From the NCBI GenBank assembly GCA_947044405.1, contig CAMRHE010000324.1, positions 2,170,001-2,234,000 of the forward strand: DNA of 64,000 bases, in the 5' to 3' direction. The first letter of the stretch is position 1, and each line of letters begins with the position of its first letter. A program made the translations under genes and the position numbers. Source of the stretch: Leptodactylus fallax. Lineage: Eukaryota > Chordata > Amphibia > Anura > Leptodactylidae. A model generated the notes under the pieces. That model saw only the letters and a list, made by a program, of their open reading frames with translations. It did not search any database and was not told where the DNA came from. Below are positions 24,772 through 36,649 of the stretch, piece after piece.

Positions 24772-26696
24772 CTGTATGAAGAGAAAACCAAATATATATA
24801 TCTATACATATGATACTTATATGTACATGAAAAAAGCTAAAATTAAATGACATTAGTCTATGTATGTAATCAGAAGAAAAGTATAAAATCAGTATATGTA
24901 TTTCATAGATGACACATTTACAATGTAATGACATCATTTTCTATCTAATAGACATTTAGAGGTCCTTTCAAAGTATACTTTCTTTCATGTTGATAAGATG
25001 AAAAAAAAAACCTAACAGGGCAAGGACAAATACTAGTGGGAATGTGGCAGATTATTCTGTAACTTTTCTGTATGCAGTATATGATTATGGCATATGGGCA
25101 AACTTGTGAATCATGTATGGTGTTATTTGCAACAGTCCATCATGTTCTTTCACTATGAATGGTTAACATGAAGTCTTATTAACACAACAGCCATGTTTAA
25201 TTTTCTGCTTAGAATTTGATGTAACAAGGTGAGAAACATTCTTTTCCCAGTCCAGTAATTGACCATTTATACAGACCGCACAGGCAGGGGGTATGTTTTT
25301 TTTACTGCAAGGCTCATTGTTATAGTTCACCTAGTGTGACCAACCTTTCTGTTATTAAATGTAGATTTCAGAATAATAGATCTCAGTTATTCTAGCAGAA
25401 AATGATGTTTTTCATAACACTTTAACTAGTTTATTTTACTCTCAAAGCACTTTTTTTTTTTTAACAACATGTAGACCGCAAAGTAAATTCAAGTACATTA
25501 ACTCTTCCGGCACTCGCACAATGTGGGATGTATGAAGGTAAGTGTTTATAACAAGTACTTATTATTGACAATACTGTGGTGCAACATTTAGTGGCGTACA
25601 GATGGGACATGAGATTTCTAGTAAAGCTCAAACAGCTAGTAGCAAAAATGATGAGAAGAACCAGAATTGGGCCGTCTTTCTATATGACACAATGGCTTCA
25701 GTTTGCCTACATTGAATTTAATACCCTTGAAAGCATTCTTGCATTGCAGACTAGATCACACAGTGCTAAGACATAGGGAGCATAACATTAGGAGGGGGGG
25801 GGGGGTTGACTACTGCAGTAATAAATGTAATAAGATTAGCTAGCACCACTGATCTATATATTTCAGTGGAGCATTCAGAGATGATGTAACCAAGTCCACT
25901 GTCTCTCCAGTCAAAAGTCAAAAAAATAAATAAATATTTGTCCCTGAAGCTACATCAAAACACTTTGAGAACACATTCAAGTGGATCAGTACAGTGTAGA
26001 GTAGATATTACCAGAACCTTTCCTACTCAGCACATTCAGTCTTTGTCCTCCAAATACCTCTATTTTTACTAATGTCATAGACATATGTTATAAACATCAT
26101 AGAATGGTCAACTGATCTATTTTAACCAATCAGAGATCAGTTGAAGGATTCCATGTAATGATAATCTAGCACATACATATACATATATAATGCATATATA
26201 CATGATGTGTCTTTCGAGCGTTGTCCTACTTTGAATATCACACCTTATGTACATACTTCTAGGGACCCATCAATATTGTGCTTTAAGTATTGTAGTTTTA
26301 GTCAGTTTTAGAACAAAAATCTATAAAAAAAATACATATATATAGAAGGACATTTGCAGTAAGCCCTATTTTATCTATATGATTATCTTCTATAACTATG
26401 TTAATAAATATGCTCCTAACTTGTACAGTGAAAGTGTGCAAATGTCTGTGTGGTGGTCTTAAATTCCCTGATCACGGACAATTAACCAGATGTGGCCACA
26501 GTATCTGACAAGTTACTTTCCCTTCCAACCAAACCCAATCTCTGTGAGATTGTGGTAGCCATTTGATGACCATGGCAGCAGGGAGTCTTCAGAAAGCTCC
26601 AACATTAGCCCATGTTACAATGCTATCCAGCCAGGGCTCAGTAGTAACATAGTCATTTTTCCAGAGACTGCAACCAATGGTATAAGCAATCTGATA
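24772..26696. other. intron 5 segment next to exon 6, no gene seen
   Basis: AT-rich intron. It contains a G-run at about 25793-25804 and short AT alternations near 26180-26200 and 26335. No coding or element boundary was recognised. Confidence 0.45.
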
Positions 26697-26862
26697 GATT
26701 GTAAGCTCTTGCGAGCAGGACCCTCACTCCTATTGTTTGATATGTTAATTTATTTGTCACATTGTAATGTCTCATTGTCTGCTCATGTACCATCTGACTT
26801 GTAAAGTCCTGCAGAATATGTTGGTGCTATATAAATAAAGTTATTATTATTATTATTATCTG
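26697..26862 (+). mobile_element. L2-like retrotransposon 3' end
   Basis: It runs from TGTAAGCTCTTGCGAGCAGG to GTTGGTGCTATATAAATAAA and a terminal (TTA)n, the usual 3' end of an abundant frog L2-like family. It is 5'-truncated to about 165 bp. The same end lies in reverse at 32541. Confidence 0.85.
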
Positions 26863-26929
26863 ATGATTGCATTTTCAATATCCCTATAGGCCCCTCTGCA
26901 TCTGAAAATGCCTGAACAATTACATATAA

Positions 26930-27410
26930 AAATATTTATCCCATACGGTGAACATTGTAACAGAAAAGAAATTTGAAAATACAAGGTTTTTTTTGCATTA
27001 GTACATGATAAAACCGTTCTGTTTTTCTCCATTGTCAGAATATGGTGATGTAATGAATCTTATAATTTTTTTTTGTTTTTAATTTTTTTCAAGGTATTAA
27101 AACATAAAAACTATATACATTTCACACTGCTGTGATTGCACTGACCTGCAGAATAACATGTCAACATATTACCTTAAAGTAATATCACCTTAAACACCAT
27201 AAAACAAAACCTGTTAGAAAATGGTGAAATGACTTTCCCAATTCCATCCAATTTCAATTTTTTTTCCAGCTTTCCAGTACGTTATAAAGAATATTAAAAA
27301 ATGCCATTAGGAAATACAACTTGTTCCGAAAAAACAAGCCCTCAAATGGCTTTATAAACATAAAAAATTTTAAGAAGTTTTGGCTTTTGAAAGGGGTTAC
27401 ATGAGAAGTG
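26930..27410 (+). repeat. dispersed AT-rich repeat, copy A
   Basis: It shares the ordered words CATACGGTGAACA, GTCAGAATATGGTGA, GGTATTAAAA, CTGTGATTG and TTTTTCCAGCTT with 50840-51400. I recognise it as a common frog interspersed repeat but cannot assign a superfamily. Confidence 0.7.
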
Positions 27411-29136
27411 TAAATATATAACAATATATATAAGTGTATATATATAACAATGCTACTTCACAGGAACAAAGTATTTTTATTTTCTTAATATAGATTAAAA
27501 GAAAATCTCAATTAATTTATGGGAATCTCTCTTTTCACTGTTGGTTAGGCAAGATCCATGTGTGAACAATGAAGACTATGAGACACGTTTATTAAGCAAC
27601 TTGTGTTTTTATTTGGCTCAAATTGTGCCTTTTTGGGGTTTGTTTGCTTGCTGCGCTTTATTTATGACACTTTTGTGCCTTTGTTGCAGATGTTTTTCTT
27701 TTCTTGCCACTTTTGATTTTTGGCAAGGAACGGGAACGTGACGAAAGTGGAGTTTCTTATCTTGACGTACTTACAACTTGCACCTATTTAAAAAGGCCCA
27801 AATGCACTCCAGTACATGGGCAGCATGAAAAATCTTGTCATGTCACACGGCATTAGAATCACAAATGCATGTGATACATATAGTGCAAAATTTATTATGC
27901 TAGTTTTAGAAAAATAGGTGCAAAGTCCACATGGCCAAAAAAAAGTGCACCTAGTATAACTAAAGTGCTCAACATTTATCTAGGAACTGCGCCTATTTAA
28001 TAAATATCCACTATCGAAAAAGCAGAGGCAAAGGCACAACTGAGAAAATTTCAGATAAAAAAGGCGCAGTTAATAAATAAACTCCTATATGCTTACCGCT
28101 GAACCTTTTTTCAGTTCACGCACCAGCCTGAGTTGAGTCTTTCGGAAAGATTTCGGCTAAGGGATTGGAAAAGAGATGACTATTGCCTTTCTACCACCTC
28201 CAAGTGCAGTTTCATTAATCTCCCCTATTAAACACCCCTAATTGAAGTTTTAGGTCTGAATTAATTTCCAGCTCCAGCAGAGCCTGAAATACACCAGGCT
28301 CAAACTTGTCTGGCTTTCTGCCACTGGACTTGACAATTTTGAGGTTTGTACTAAACATGGCCTTTTTCCAGTCTCAGTGATGCACTAGGTGTAGTAAGCC
28401 ATTGATTTGTATTATATTTTACTTGTACATCTAGAACCATGTAATCTTCTGTGACTACAATTATAAAATACATGTTGACATTGTCCTACTAAGGATGAGA
28501 AGTCCTTCATCCATGGTCTCCTAGTGGTTTCCACAGGTTTTAGCTTTTCCTGAGTGCTAAATGTATACCATCCTTGGCCTCTGCAATAATTTAGTAGTTT
28601 TATATAATTTTTCTAGCTAGATGGCTGTTTTCAAAAATGTACACAGACTACAACATAAAATCTAGCTAGTGGTTTGTAAAGTAAACAAGTGCCCATGTTT
28701 CACTATATTACAAAAGTATAAAGGACAATTTATTTTCTTATCACACTTTACTTGTTATTTATAATAAGGAAGAACCTAAATGTTGCCCAAGTGAAGGGAA
28801 GATTTAAAAACCTTCTTCCACCTGAGAAAACATAAAAATGCATTTGTAGATGTCAAGCCTCGCTTATGACAAAACACAGGCAACAGACAACGACATTTTT
28901 TAGCCCAACCTGTTCTTACATAGAATTCTTACACTAAAGTCAGAAACTTGAGAGGCTGAGTTGCATTATAGTCCATTGAACAGGTGCTGTTTCCATTCTA
29001 TTTGTTTTTCAGGACTAAGAGCAGTCAATAAAAATGTTGTCCAATGAACTAAATAATGGGGCACCACTGAGGTTTTACCAGACACATTGCAGCTTTCCTC
29101 TGAGTACTTTGGTAACGCTTTGCACATGCTGAGCTG
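27411..29136. other. intron 5 segment, mostly unrecognised
   Basis: A possible short inverted-repeat element spans about 27570-28085 (GACACGTTTATTAAG against TTAATAAATAAACTCC), with weak ends. Otherwise there is no feature. Confidence 0.35.
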
Positions 29137-29308
29137 TAAAAAAAAATTCATCTTTTGAACCTGTTACAGAAGAGGAAGTATCTCAACTACTTTCTTCTTC
29201 TCGTCCTACAACCTGCAGTAGTGACCCTTTCCCCTCACAACTTCTCCAGTCTCTGTCGCCTGCTGTCACAACTTACCTTACTAAAATATTTAACCTCTCT
29301 CTTTTTTT
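29137..29308 (+). pseudogene. L2-like reverse transcriptase fragment
   Basis: An open stretch of about 55 codons reads EEVSQLLSSSRPTTCSSDPF and on to LTKIFNLSL. It aligns with the segment of the relic at 96-1088 that reads [20 protein letters not shown] to LTHLFNLSL. This is the region before the RT core of an L2-like element that copies itself through RNA. No start, RT core or 3' end is present. It stops abruptly where a Tc1 right end begins, about 29311, so it was either interrupted by or joined to that transposon. The fragment shows no internal stop despite being isolated, which suggests it is young or short enough to have escaped change. Confidence 0.75.
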
Positions 29309-29310
29309 TC

Positions 29311-29708
29311 TGGTGTCCTTCCACAGCTCTTTGGTCTTCACCATAGTGGAGTTTGGAGTGTGACTGTTTGAGGTTGTGGACAGGTGTCTTTTATACTGAT
29401 AACAATTTCAAACAGGTGCCATTACTACAGGTAATGAGTGGAGGACAGAGGAGCCTCTTAAAGAAGAAGTTACAGGTCTGTGAGAGCCAGAAATCTTGCT
29501 TGTTTGTAGGTGTCCAAATACTTATTTTCCACCATAATTTGCAAATAAATTCTTAAAAAATCAGACAATGTGATTTTCTGGATTTGTTTTCTCATTTTGT
29601 CTCTCATAGTTGAGGTCTCCCTATGATGACAATTACAGGCCTCTCTCATCTTTTTAAGTGGGAGAACTTGCACAATTGGTGGCTGACTAAATACTTTTTT
29701 CCCCACTG
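29311..29708 (+). mobile_element. Tc1-like transposon, right-end fragment
   Basis: About 400 bp ending GGCTGACTAAATACTTTTTT then CCCCACTG, followed by TA (29709-29710). The last 185 bp are nearly identical to the right end of the element at 34710-36235. There is no transposase in this copy. Confidence 0.88.
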
Positions 29709-29879
29709 TACATTAATAAATATTATCTACCATATCTTTGCTGTATATTGACATCATCTTTTAATTGTCCTTTAATTTATATATTGAAAGTTAGAAGGCT
29801 TACAAGTATAACAGCCATTTTACAGATTTACAGGAAAATTTCCCAAACAAATTGTTTAGGGACTACTTCAGTTCTGAAG

Positions 29880-32540
29880 GGGATTATAAAAGCCTATATA
29901 TTAGAAACCCCCCATAAATTACCCTATTTTCAAAACTGAACATCCCAAATAGTTCAAAACAGCATTTTGGAAGTTTGTTAACCCTTCAAGAATTTCAAAG
30001 GAATTAGAACAATATGGAGGTGAAATTTAGACATTTAATTTTTTTCCACTAATACATTCATTTAGCTCTAAAATTAACACATTCACAAAGGGTTAAAGGA
30101 GAAAATACATCACAGTTTGTTATGCAATTTCTCCTGAGCACAGAAATACCCAACATGTGGGTGTAAACTGATGTTTGGGCACACGGCAGTGCACGGAAGG
30201 GAAGGAGCATCACTGGGTATTTGAAAAGTAGATTTTGCTGCAATAGTTTTTAGGTGCCATGTCTCATTTGCAGAGCACCTATATTACCAATACAATGGAA
30301 AACCCGCAAAAGTGACCCCATTTTGAAAACTACACCCCTCACAGAATTCATCAAGGGGTATAGTGAGCATTTTGACCCCACAGCCATTTCACAGGTTTAA
30401 CTAAGATTGGGAGGTGTAAATGAAAAATTACTAAAATGTCACTTTATCCTCAAAGTTTTCATTTTTACAAGGGTTTAAAGGAGAAAAAGCACCCCACAGT
30501 TTGTTAAACAATTGCTCCTGAACACGGCAATACCCCATATGTGGTTGTAATCTGCTGTATGGCTACATGGCAGGGCTTGGAATGGAAAGAACGCTATTTG
30601 GCCTTTGGAGGGCAGATTTTGCTGGAATAGTTTTCAGGTGCCATGTCGCACTTACAGAGCCCTAAAGTACCAGTATAATGGAAACCCCGAAAAGTGACCC
30701 TGTTTTGGAAACTACATCCCTCGCAGAACATATCAAGGAGTATAGTGAGCATTTTGTCCCTAAAGCTGTTTCACAGATTTTATTAACATTAGGACATGAA
30801 AATTAAAAATTACTTTTTTTCCAATAAACCGTCAATTTAGCCTCAAATTTTTCATTTTCACAAGAGGATAAAGAAGAAAAACTTCCCCAAAGTTTGTTAC
30901 ACAATTTCTCCTGAACACAGGAATATCCCCCCCCCCACCCATGTGGTTGTAAACTTCTGTATGGGTACATGGCAGGGCTCATAATGGAAAGAGCGTTATT
31001 TGGCTTTTGGAGGGCAGATTTTGCGGGAATAATTTTCAGGTGCCATGTCATTTTTGTAGAGCACCTAAAGTACAAGTACAATGAAAACCCCAAAAAAGTG
31101 ACCCCATTTTGGAAACTACACCCCTCAAGGAATTTCTCAAGGGGTATGGTGAGCATTTTGACCTTACAGCTGTTTCACAGATTCTATTAGTATTGGGACG
31201 TAAAAATGAAAAAATACTTTTTTCCAATAAACCGTCCATTTAGCACCATATTTTTAATTTTTAGAAGGGGTTAAAGAAGAAAAAACACACCACAGGTAGT
31301 TATATAATTTTTTTCTGAACATAGAAATGCCCATATGTAGTCGTAAACTGCTGTATGGGTACATGGTGAGGATCAGAATGGAAAGAGCGCTATTTGGCTT
31401 TTGGAGGGCAGATTTTGCTGGAATAGTTTTCAGGTGCCATGTCGCATTTGCAGGGCCCCTAAAGTACCAATACAATGGAAATCCCTCAAAAGAGACCCCG
31501 TTTTAGAAACTACACCCCTCAAGGAATTTCTCAAGGGGTATTATCATTTTGAACCTAAGAGTGCTTCCCAAAAATTATTATACAAATTGAAAATTGATTT
31601 TTTTAAAGAAGTATGCCATTTCAGAGGTATACCCATTTTGTGTCATCAGAGACATACACCCGTAAAACTATTAATTGGGCTATCCCAGGTACAAAAAGGT
31701 TATATAGTGTGTGTAAACTGCTGCTTGGGCACACATCAGGGCTCAGAAGGGAAGGAGCACTGCACTTTTTAGCTTTCAGAGTATAGATTTAGAGGGACTT
31801 TCTGGACCCAACGTTGTTTTTGCAGAGCCCTGGAGGTGCCAGTAAATTAGAATTCCCCTAGAAGTTACCCCATTTTGTAGGAGCAACTTTAGAGTCACTA
31901 CAATCTTGACATGGCAAAAAAAAAAAAAACAATCTAAATCTGCGGTCCAAAAGCACATAACGCTCCTCCTGTGTGCCCAAACGGCAGTTTATGCCCACAT
32001 GGATGACACTGGTGTACCCAGGATAATATATGTAACAATGCCATATGTGGGTATAAACTGCTGTTTGGGCACAACTGGGCAGAAACGGGAAGGAACGCTA
32101 TTTTGGTTTTTGGACGTCATGCCACTTTTGCAGAGCCCCTGAATTGCCAGTAAAGTGGAATCAGCAGACTTGTGACCCCATTTTGGAAACTACACCACTG
32201 AAGGGATTTATCAAGTGGGGTAGCAAGCATTTTTAACCCTTGAGCGTTGCATTAATTTAATTTCCAGAAATAAATGTGCAGCTGATAATGAAAATTGTAA
32301 TTTTTCCAGAGATACGCCATTTAACCTTTCACCATCAACTGCATATTCATTTCTGGAAAATAAATTAATGCAACTCTTGGGGGATAAAAATGCTTAATGT
32401 AACCCTGGATAAATTCCTTCAGGGGTGTAGTTTCCAAAATGGGGTCACATGTCAGAGGATTCCACCTTACTGGATTGTCAGGGCTTTGCAAAAGTTTCAT
32501 GACATACAAAAACCAAACCATCTAAATCTGTGCTCCAAAA
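29880..32540. repeat. tandem array of roughly 395-bp units, partly inverted
   Basis: The phrase GGAAAGAGCGCTATTTGGC recurs at about 30587, 30985 and 31380, with diverged copies at 30195, 31752 and 32088, giving a spacing of 390-397 bp in the best part. Each unit also carries ACCCCATTTTGGAAACTACA and a GTGGTTGTAAACTGCTGTATGG block. From about 32325 the unit runs in reverse, and a short reversed piece lies at 31900-31995. It is a known type of frog interspersed sequence, but its origin is unclear to me. Confidence 0.9.
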
Positions 32541-33153
32541 AACAAAATAATAATAATAATAATATTTATTTATATAGCGCCAACATATTCCGCAGCACTG
32601 TACAACTTGTAGGGTTCAAGTACTAACAAATAAAATAAATTACAAAAAAATAGTCAGTTCACACACTGGGACTGAGGTCCCTGCTCGCAAGAGCTTACGA
32701 TCTATGAGATAGAGGGGGTAACACAAGAGGTAGCAGGAGCGGCAACAGACGTAGCATTGCTTATACAGTGGTCAGACATTTTTGTAATAGAGGTTACTGT
32801 CATTATACATATATAAAGCTGTATGAGCCGTCACCAGTTGTGTCCTTTAACATGCAGATGGTGCCTGGACATATAAAGTTAGTCTGATACGGCATCATAT
32901 CCTGTGAGGTAATGTTGGCGCATAAACAGAGGAGGGTACGTTTTAGGGATTCTAACTACGGAAGGGTTTACATTAGGAGTTGTGATAGGCCTGTCTGAAA
33001 AGATATGTCTTTAGTTTACGCTTGAAGCTGTGGAAATTGGGGGTTAATCTAATAGTCCGGGATAGAGCATTCCAGAGAAGTGGTACAACTCAGGAGAAGT
33101 CTTGTATACAAGCGTGGGAGGTTCTGATAATAGAGGATGTTAGTCTTAGGTCA
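32541..33153 (-). mobile_element. L2-like retrotransposon 3' end with C-terminal ORF2 remnant
   Basis: On the minus strand a C-terminal ORF2 remnant reads LLWNALSRTIRLTPNFHSFK then RKLKTYLF (about 33080 down to 33000). A 3' UTR with AGCTCTTGCGAGCAGGGACC follows, then the terminal GTTGGCGCTATATAAATA and a (TTA)n tail. It interrupts the tandem array between CTCCAAAA and TAGCACTCC, with CAAAA on both sides as the likely target duplication. Confidence 0.85.
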
Positions 33154-33562
33154 AAATAGCACTCCTTCCCTTCTGTTCCAAGCTTTGTGCCAAAACAGCA
33201 GTTTATACCCACATATGACATTAAGTACGTTATACATGTATACATGTGTATTGCACTCTATAGAGGAAGTCAGCCAATGCTGACGCATCAGTTGACTTCC
33301 TGCATTGCAAACAGGATCCACCAGGTATGTGGGGCTCCAAGCAGCCTGGGGTCACTGATCAGATCCCGGGCTGCAGAAAATAGATATCGGCACCCCCCGA
33401 TCTCGCCATGGGGGGTGCTGAGGGGGTCATGTACATAGCAGAACCCCTTGTTTGCCACGGTCATGTTTGACCACAGCATCAAAGGGGTTAACTTACGCCC
33501 ATTTGCGCCAAGTACCAGGCGCCCAGGACGTAATAGTACGTCACTTGTCGCTAAGGGGTTAA
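33154..33562. repeat. remainder of the tandem-array element, ending in TTAA
   Basis: It continues the reversed unit (AGCACTCCTTCCC, AACAGCAGTTTATACCCACA), then runs through GACGTAATAGTACGTC to CTAAGGGGTTAA (TTAA at 33559-33562), which looks like a TTAA-type element terminus. Confidence 0.65.
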
Positions 33563-33752
33563 TCAATTATTTATGCCTAAATAACAGAAAAACTTGTCTT
33601 CCTTTTTATGACCTCTCCTCATATTTACTGTATATTAATTTATTCATTAATTGATACCTAATAATTAATTAATTATTAGGTATCAATTATTGTTACTAAG
33701 TTATAGAATCACTGTAGACTGGACTTCTCAGACATTTTCTACTCACCCTTTA

Positions 33753-34052
<300 letters not shown>

Positions 34053-34264
34053 CTACATTTAGATTAAATAATTCTTGTACTATTTTTGAGCATCCGCATG
34101 AAAATATTATAAATACAGTTTTTATATATTTTAAGTAAAGCTTCACTTTTGCAATAGCCCCCATTACAATGGGAGTTATCTGGTAACAACATAAAGGATT
34201 ACAAGGACCTTTACTGTACATTTGCCTTCTAGGTTAAAGATTGCTATTTACAGGAATATTTTCT

Positions 34265-34707
34265 TAACCCCTTCCCACTCGTTCTCCGTCCTTCTATTAC
34301 GTAGCGCTGAATGTATAGTTAACGCTCAGAGCCGTAATAGTATGGCACTGTAATGCCACATGCACAGGAGCTGTGCTTGCAGCATTACCTCTGGCAATCT
34401 GCTGTGCTACACAGCCAAGAGCCGGGACCAACCGCCAGAGTTGGAAGATACTTCGACTTTGGTGGAATAACCCCATGGATGCTGTAATCAATAATGATCA
34501 TGACATCCACGGTCCCTTACACATGATATGTGGTCATACACTGCTGTTTGGGTACATACTGAGGCTTGGAACGGAAAGAGCACTATTTGGCTTTTGGAGG
34601 CAAATTTTGCTGGAATAGGTTTCAGGTGCTATATCTAATTTGCAGAGCACATAAAGTAAAGTACCAGTACAGTGGAATACCCCAAAAAGTGACCCCATTT
34701 TTGAAAC
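34265..34707 (+). repeat. second, partial copy of the array element, split by a Tc1 insertion
   Basis: It starts TTAACCCCTTCCCACTCG and contains CTATTACGTAGC, then the array words GGAAAGAGCACTATTTGGC and AGTGACCCCATTTTTGAAAC. The Tc1 element begins inside the last phrase at 34710. Confidence 0.75.
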
Positions 34708-34709
34708 TA

Positions 34710-36235
34710 CAGTGCCTTGCGAAAGTATTCGGCCCCCTTGAACTTTTCAACCTTTTGCTACATTTCAGGCTTCAAACATAAAGATATAAAATTTTAATTT
34801 TTTGGTGAAGAATCAACAAGTGGGACACAATTGAGAAGTGGAACTAAATTTATTGGTTATTTTAAACTTTTGTGAAAAATAAAAAACTGAAAAGTGGGGC
34901 GTGCAATATTATTCGGCCCCTTTACTTTCAGTGCAGCAAACTCACTGCAGAAGTTCAGTGAGGATCTCTGAATGATCCAATGTTGTCCTAAATGACTGAT
35001 GATGATAAATATAATCCACCTGTGTGTAATCAAGTCTCCATATAAATGCACCTGCTCTTTGATAGTCTCAGGGTTCTGTTTAAAGCGCAGAGAGCATCAT
35101 GAAGACCAAGGAACACACCAGACAGGTCCGTGATACTGTTGTGGAAAAGTTTAAAGCCGGATTTGGATACAAAAAGATTTCCCAAACTTTAAACATCCCA
35201 AGGAGCACTGTGCAAGCGATCATATTGAAATGGAAGGAGTATCAGACCACTGCAAATCTACTAAGACCCGGCCGTCCCTCTAAACTTTCATCTCAAACAA
35301 GGAGAAGACTGATCAGAGATGCAGCCAAGAGGCCCATGATCACTCTGGATGAACTGCAGAGATCTACAGCTGAGGTGGGAGAGTCTGTCCATAGGACAAC
35401 AATCAGTTGTACACTGCACAAATCTGGCCTTTATGGAAGAGTGGCAAGAAGAAAGCCATTTCTCAAAGATATCCATAAAAAGTCTCGTTTAAAGTTTGCC
35501 ACAAGCCACCTAGGAGACACACCAAACATGTGGAAGAAGGTGCCCTGGTCAGATGAAACCAAAATCGAACTTTTTGTCCACAATGCAAAACGATATGTTT
35601 GGCATAAAAGCAACACAGCTCATCACCCTGAACACACCATCCCCACTGTCAAACGTGGTGGCAGCATCATGGTTTGGGCCTGCTTTTCTTCAGCAGGGAC
35701 AGAGAAGATGGTTAAAATTGATGGGAAGATGGATGGAGCCAAATACAGGACCATTCTGGAAGAAAACCTGTTGGAGTCTGCAAAAGACCTGAGACTGGGA
35801 TGGAGATTTATCTTCCAACAAGACAATGATCCCAAACATAAAGCAAAATCTACAATGGAATGGTTCACAAATAAACGTATCCAGGTGTTAGAATGGCCAA
35901 GTCAAAGTCCAGACCTGAATCCAATCGAGAATCTGTGGAAAGAGCTGAAAACTGCTCTTCACAAACGCTCTCCATCCAACCTCACTGAGCTCGAGCTGTT
36001 TTCCAAGGAAGAATGGGCAAGAATTTCAGTCTCTTGATGTGCAAAACTGATTTTCCACAATAATTTGCAAATAAATTCTATAAAAATCAGACAATATGTT
36101 TTTCTGGATTTGTTTTCTCATTTTGTCTCTCATAGTTGAGGTCTACCTATGATGTCAATTACAGGCCTCTCTCTATCTTTTTAAGTGGGAGAACTTGCAC
36201 AATTGGTGGCTGACTAAATACTTTTTTCCCCACTG
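34710..36235 (+). mobile_element. Tc1 transposon with mismatched ends
   Basis: The left end is CAGTGCCTTGCGAAAGTATT; the inverted right end is CAGTGGGGAAAAAAGTATTT. TA lies on each side (34708-34709, 36236-36237). The left end and transposase belong to a family whose two ends are normally alike, while the last ~185 bp match another Tc1 family, also present at 29311-29708. The element is 1526 bp and looks chimeric. Confidence 0.92.
35099..36037 (+). CDS. Tc1 transposase, nearly full length
   Basis: This 312-residue protein would bind the transposon ends and catalyse cut-and-paste transposition into TA sites. An N-terminal helix-turn-helix region covers residues 1-60 (GFGYKKISQTLNIPRSTVQA), with the basic GRPSK hook near 58. 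The catalytic domain keeps the triad D152 (in WSDETKIELF), D242 (in QQDNDPKHKAKS) and E277 (in SPDLNPIENLW), with 34 residues between the last two: the DD34E signature. The usual length is about 340 residues. Here a stop ends the protein after WARISVS, apparently from a CGA to TGA change, and the sequence switches to a different family's right end 13 bp later, so the last 25-30 residues are lost. One Gly also appears missing in VKRGGSIMVW, where the family has three. Retained activity is doubtful. Confidence 0.93.
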   Translation: MKTKEHTRQVRDTVVEKFKAGFGYKKISQTLNIPRSTVQAIILKWKEYQTTANLLRPGRPSKLSSQTRRRLIRDAAKRPMITLDELQRSTAEVGESVHRTTISCTLHKSGLYGRVARRKPFLKDIHKKSRLKFATSHLGDTPNMWKKVPWSDETKIELFVHNAKRYVWHKSNTAHHPEHTIPTVKRGGSIMVWACFSSAGTEKMVKIDGKMDGAKYRTILEENLLESAKDLRLGWRFIFQQDNDPKHKAKSTMEWFTNKRIQVLEWPSQSPDLNPIENLWKELKTALHKRSPSNLTELELFSKEEWARISVS

Positions 36236-36237
36236 TA

Positions 36238-36490
36238 AGTAACATGTGACCTTTATTCTGTAGGTCAGTACAATTATGGCAATAACCAATTTATATTGTT
36301 CTTCTAATTTGTGACTAAATACAAAACAAAAACCAATTTGAGGACAAAAATCTATTGTTTTTGCATCACCATCTTTTGAGAGGCATAACATTTTTATTTG
36401 TCTTTTGACGGAATTGATGGTTGAGGGTTTATTTTTTTGGGACGAACTGTACTTTTTATTGGTATGACTTTTATTCACTTTTTATACCAT
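36238..36490 (+). repeat. continuation of frog interspersed repeat after the Tc1 insertion
   Basis: The phrases TTATTCTGTAGGTCAGTACA, TTGCATCACCATCTTTTGAGAG and GGGACGAACTGTACTTTTTATTGGTA belong to a repeat I know from frog genomes. Related phrases occur at 49372-49500 and 51420-51540. Confidence 0.6.
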
Positions 36491-36649
36491 ATTATGTGAA
36501 GCAAGATGGCAAAATATCATTACTCCAAGCAATTATTTTTTTTTTTTACATAATTCAATCAGTATAGGAAAGGGGCATTTTCTGAGCTAGATTTATTTTT
36601 TTAAACACTTCATTTTTTTTACTAGGGCACTTGAACCCTAGTATATATA

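Noticed and set aside
35099..36037. Domesticated transposase acting as a host gene
   Set aside because: It lies between transposon ends, lacks its C-terminus, and shows no exon structure or host promoter.
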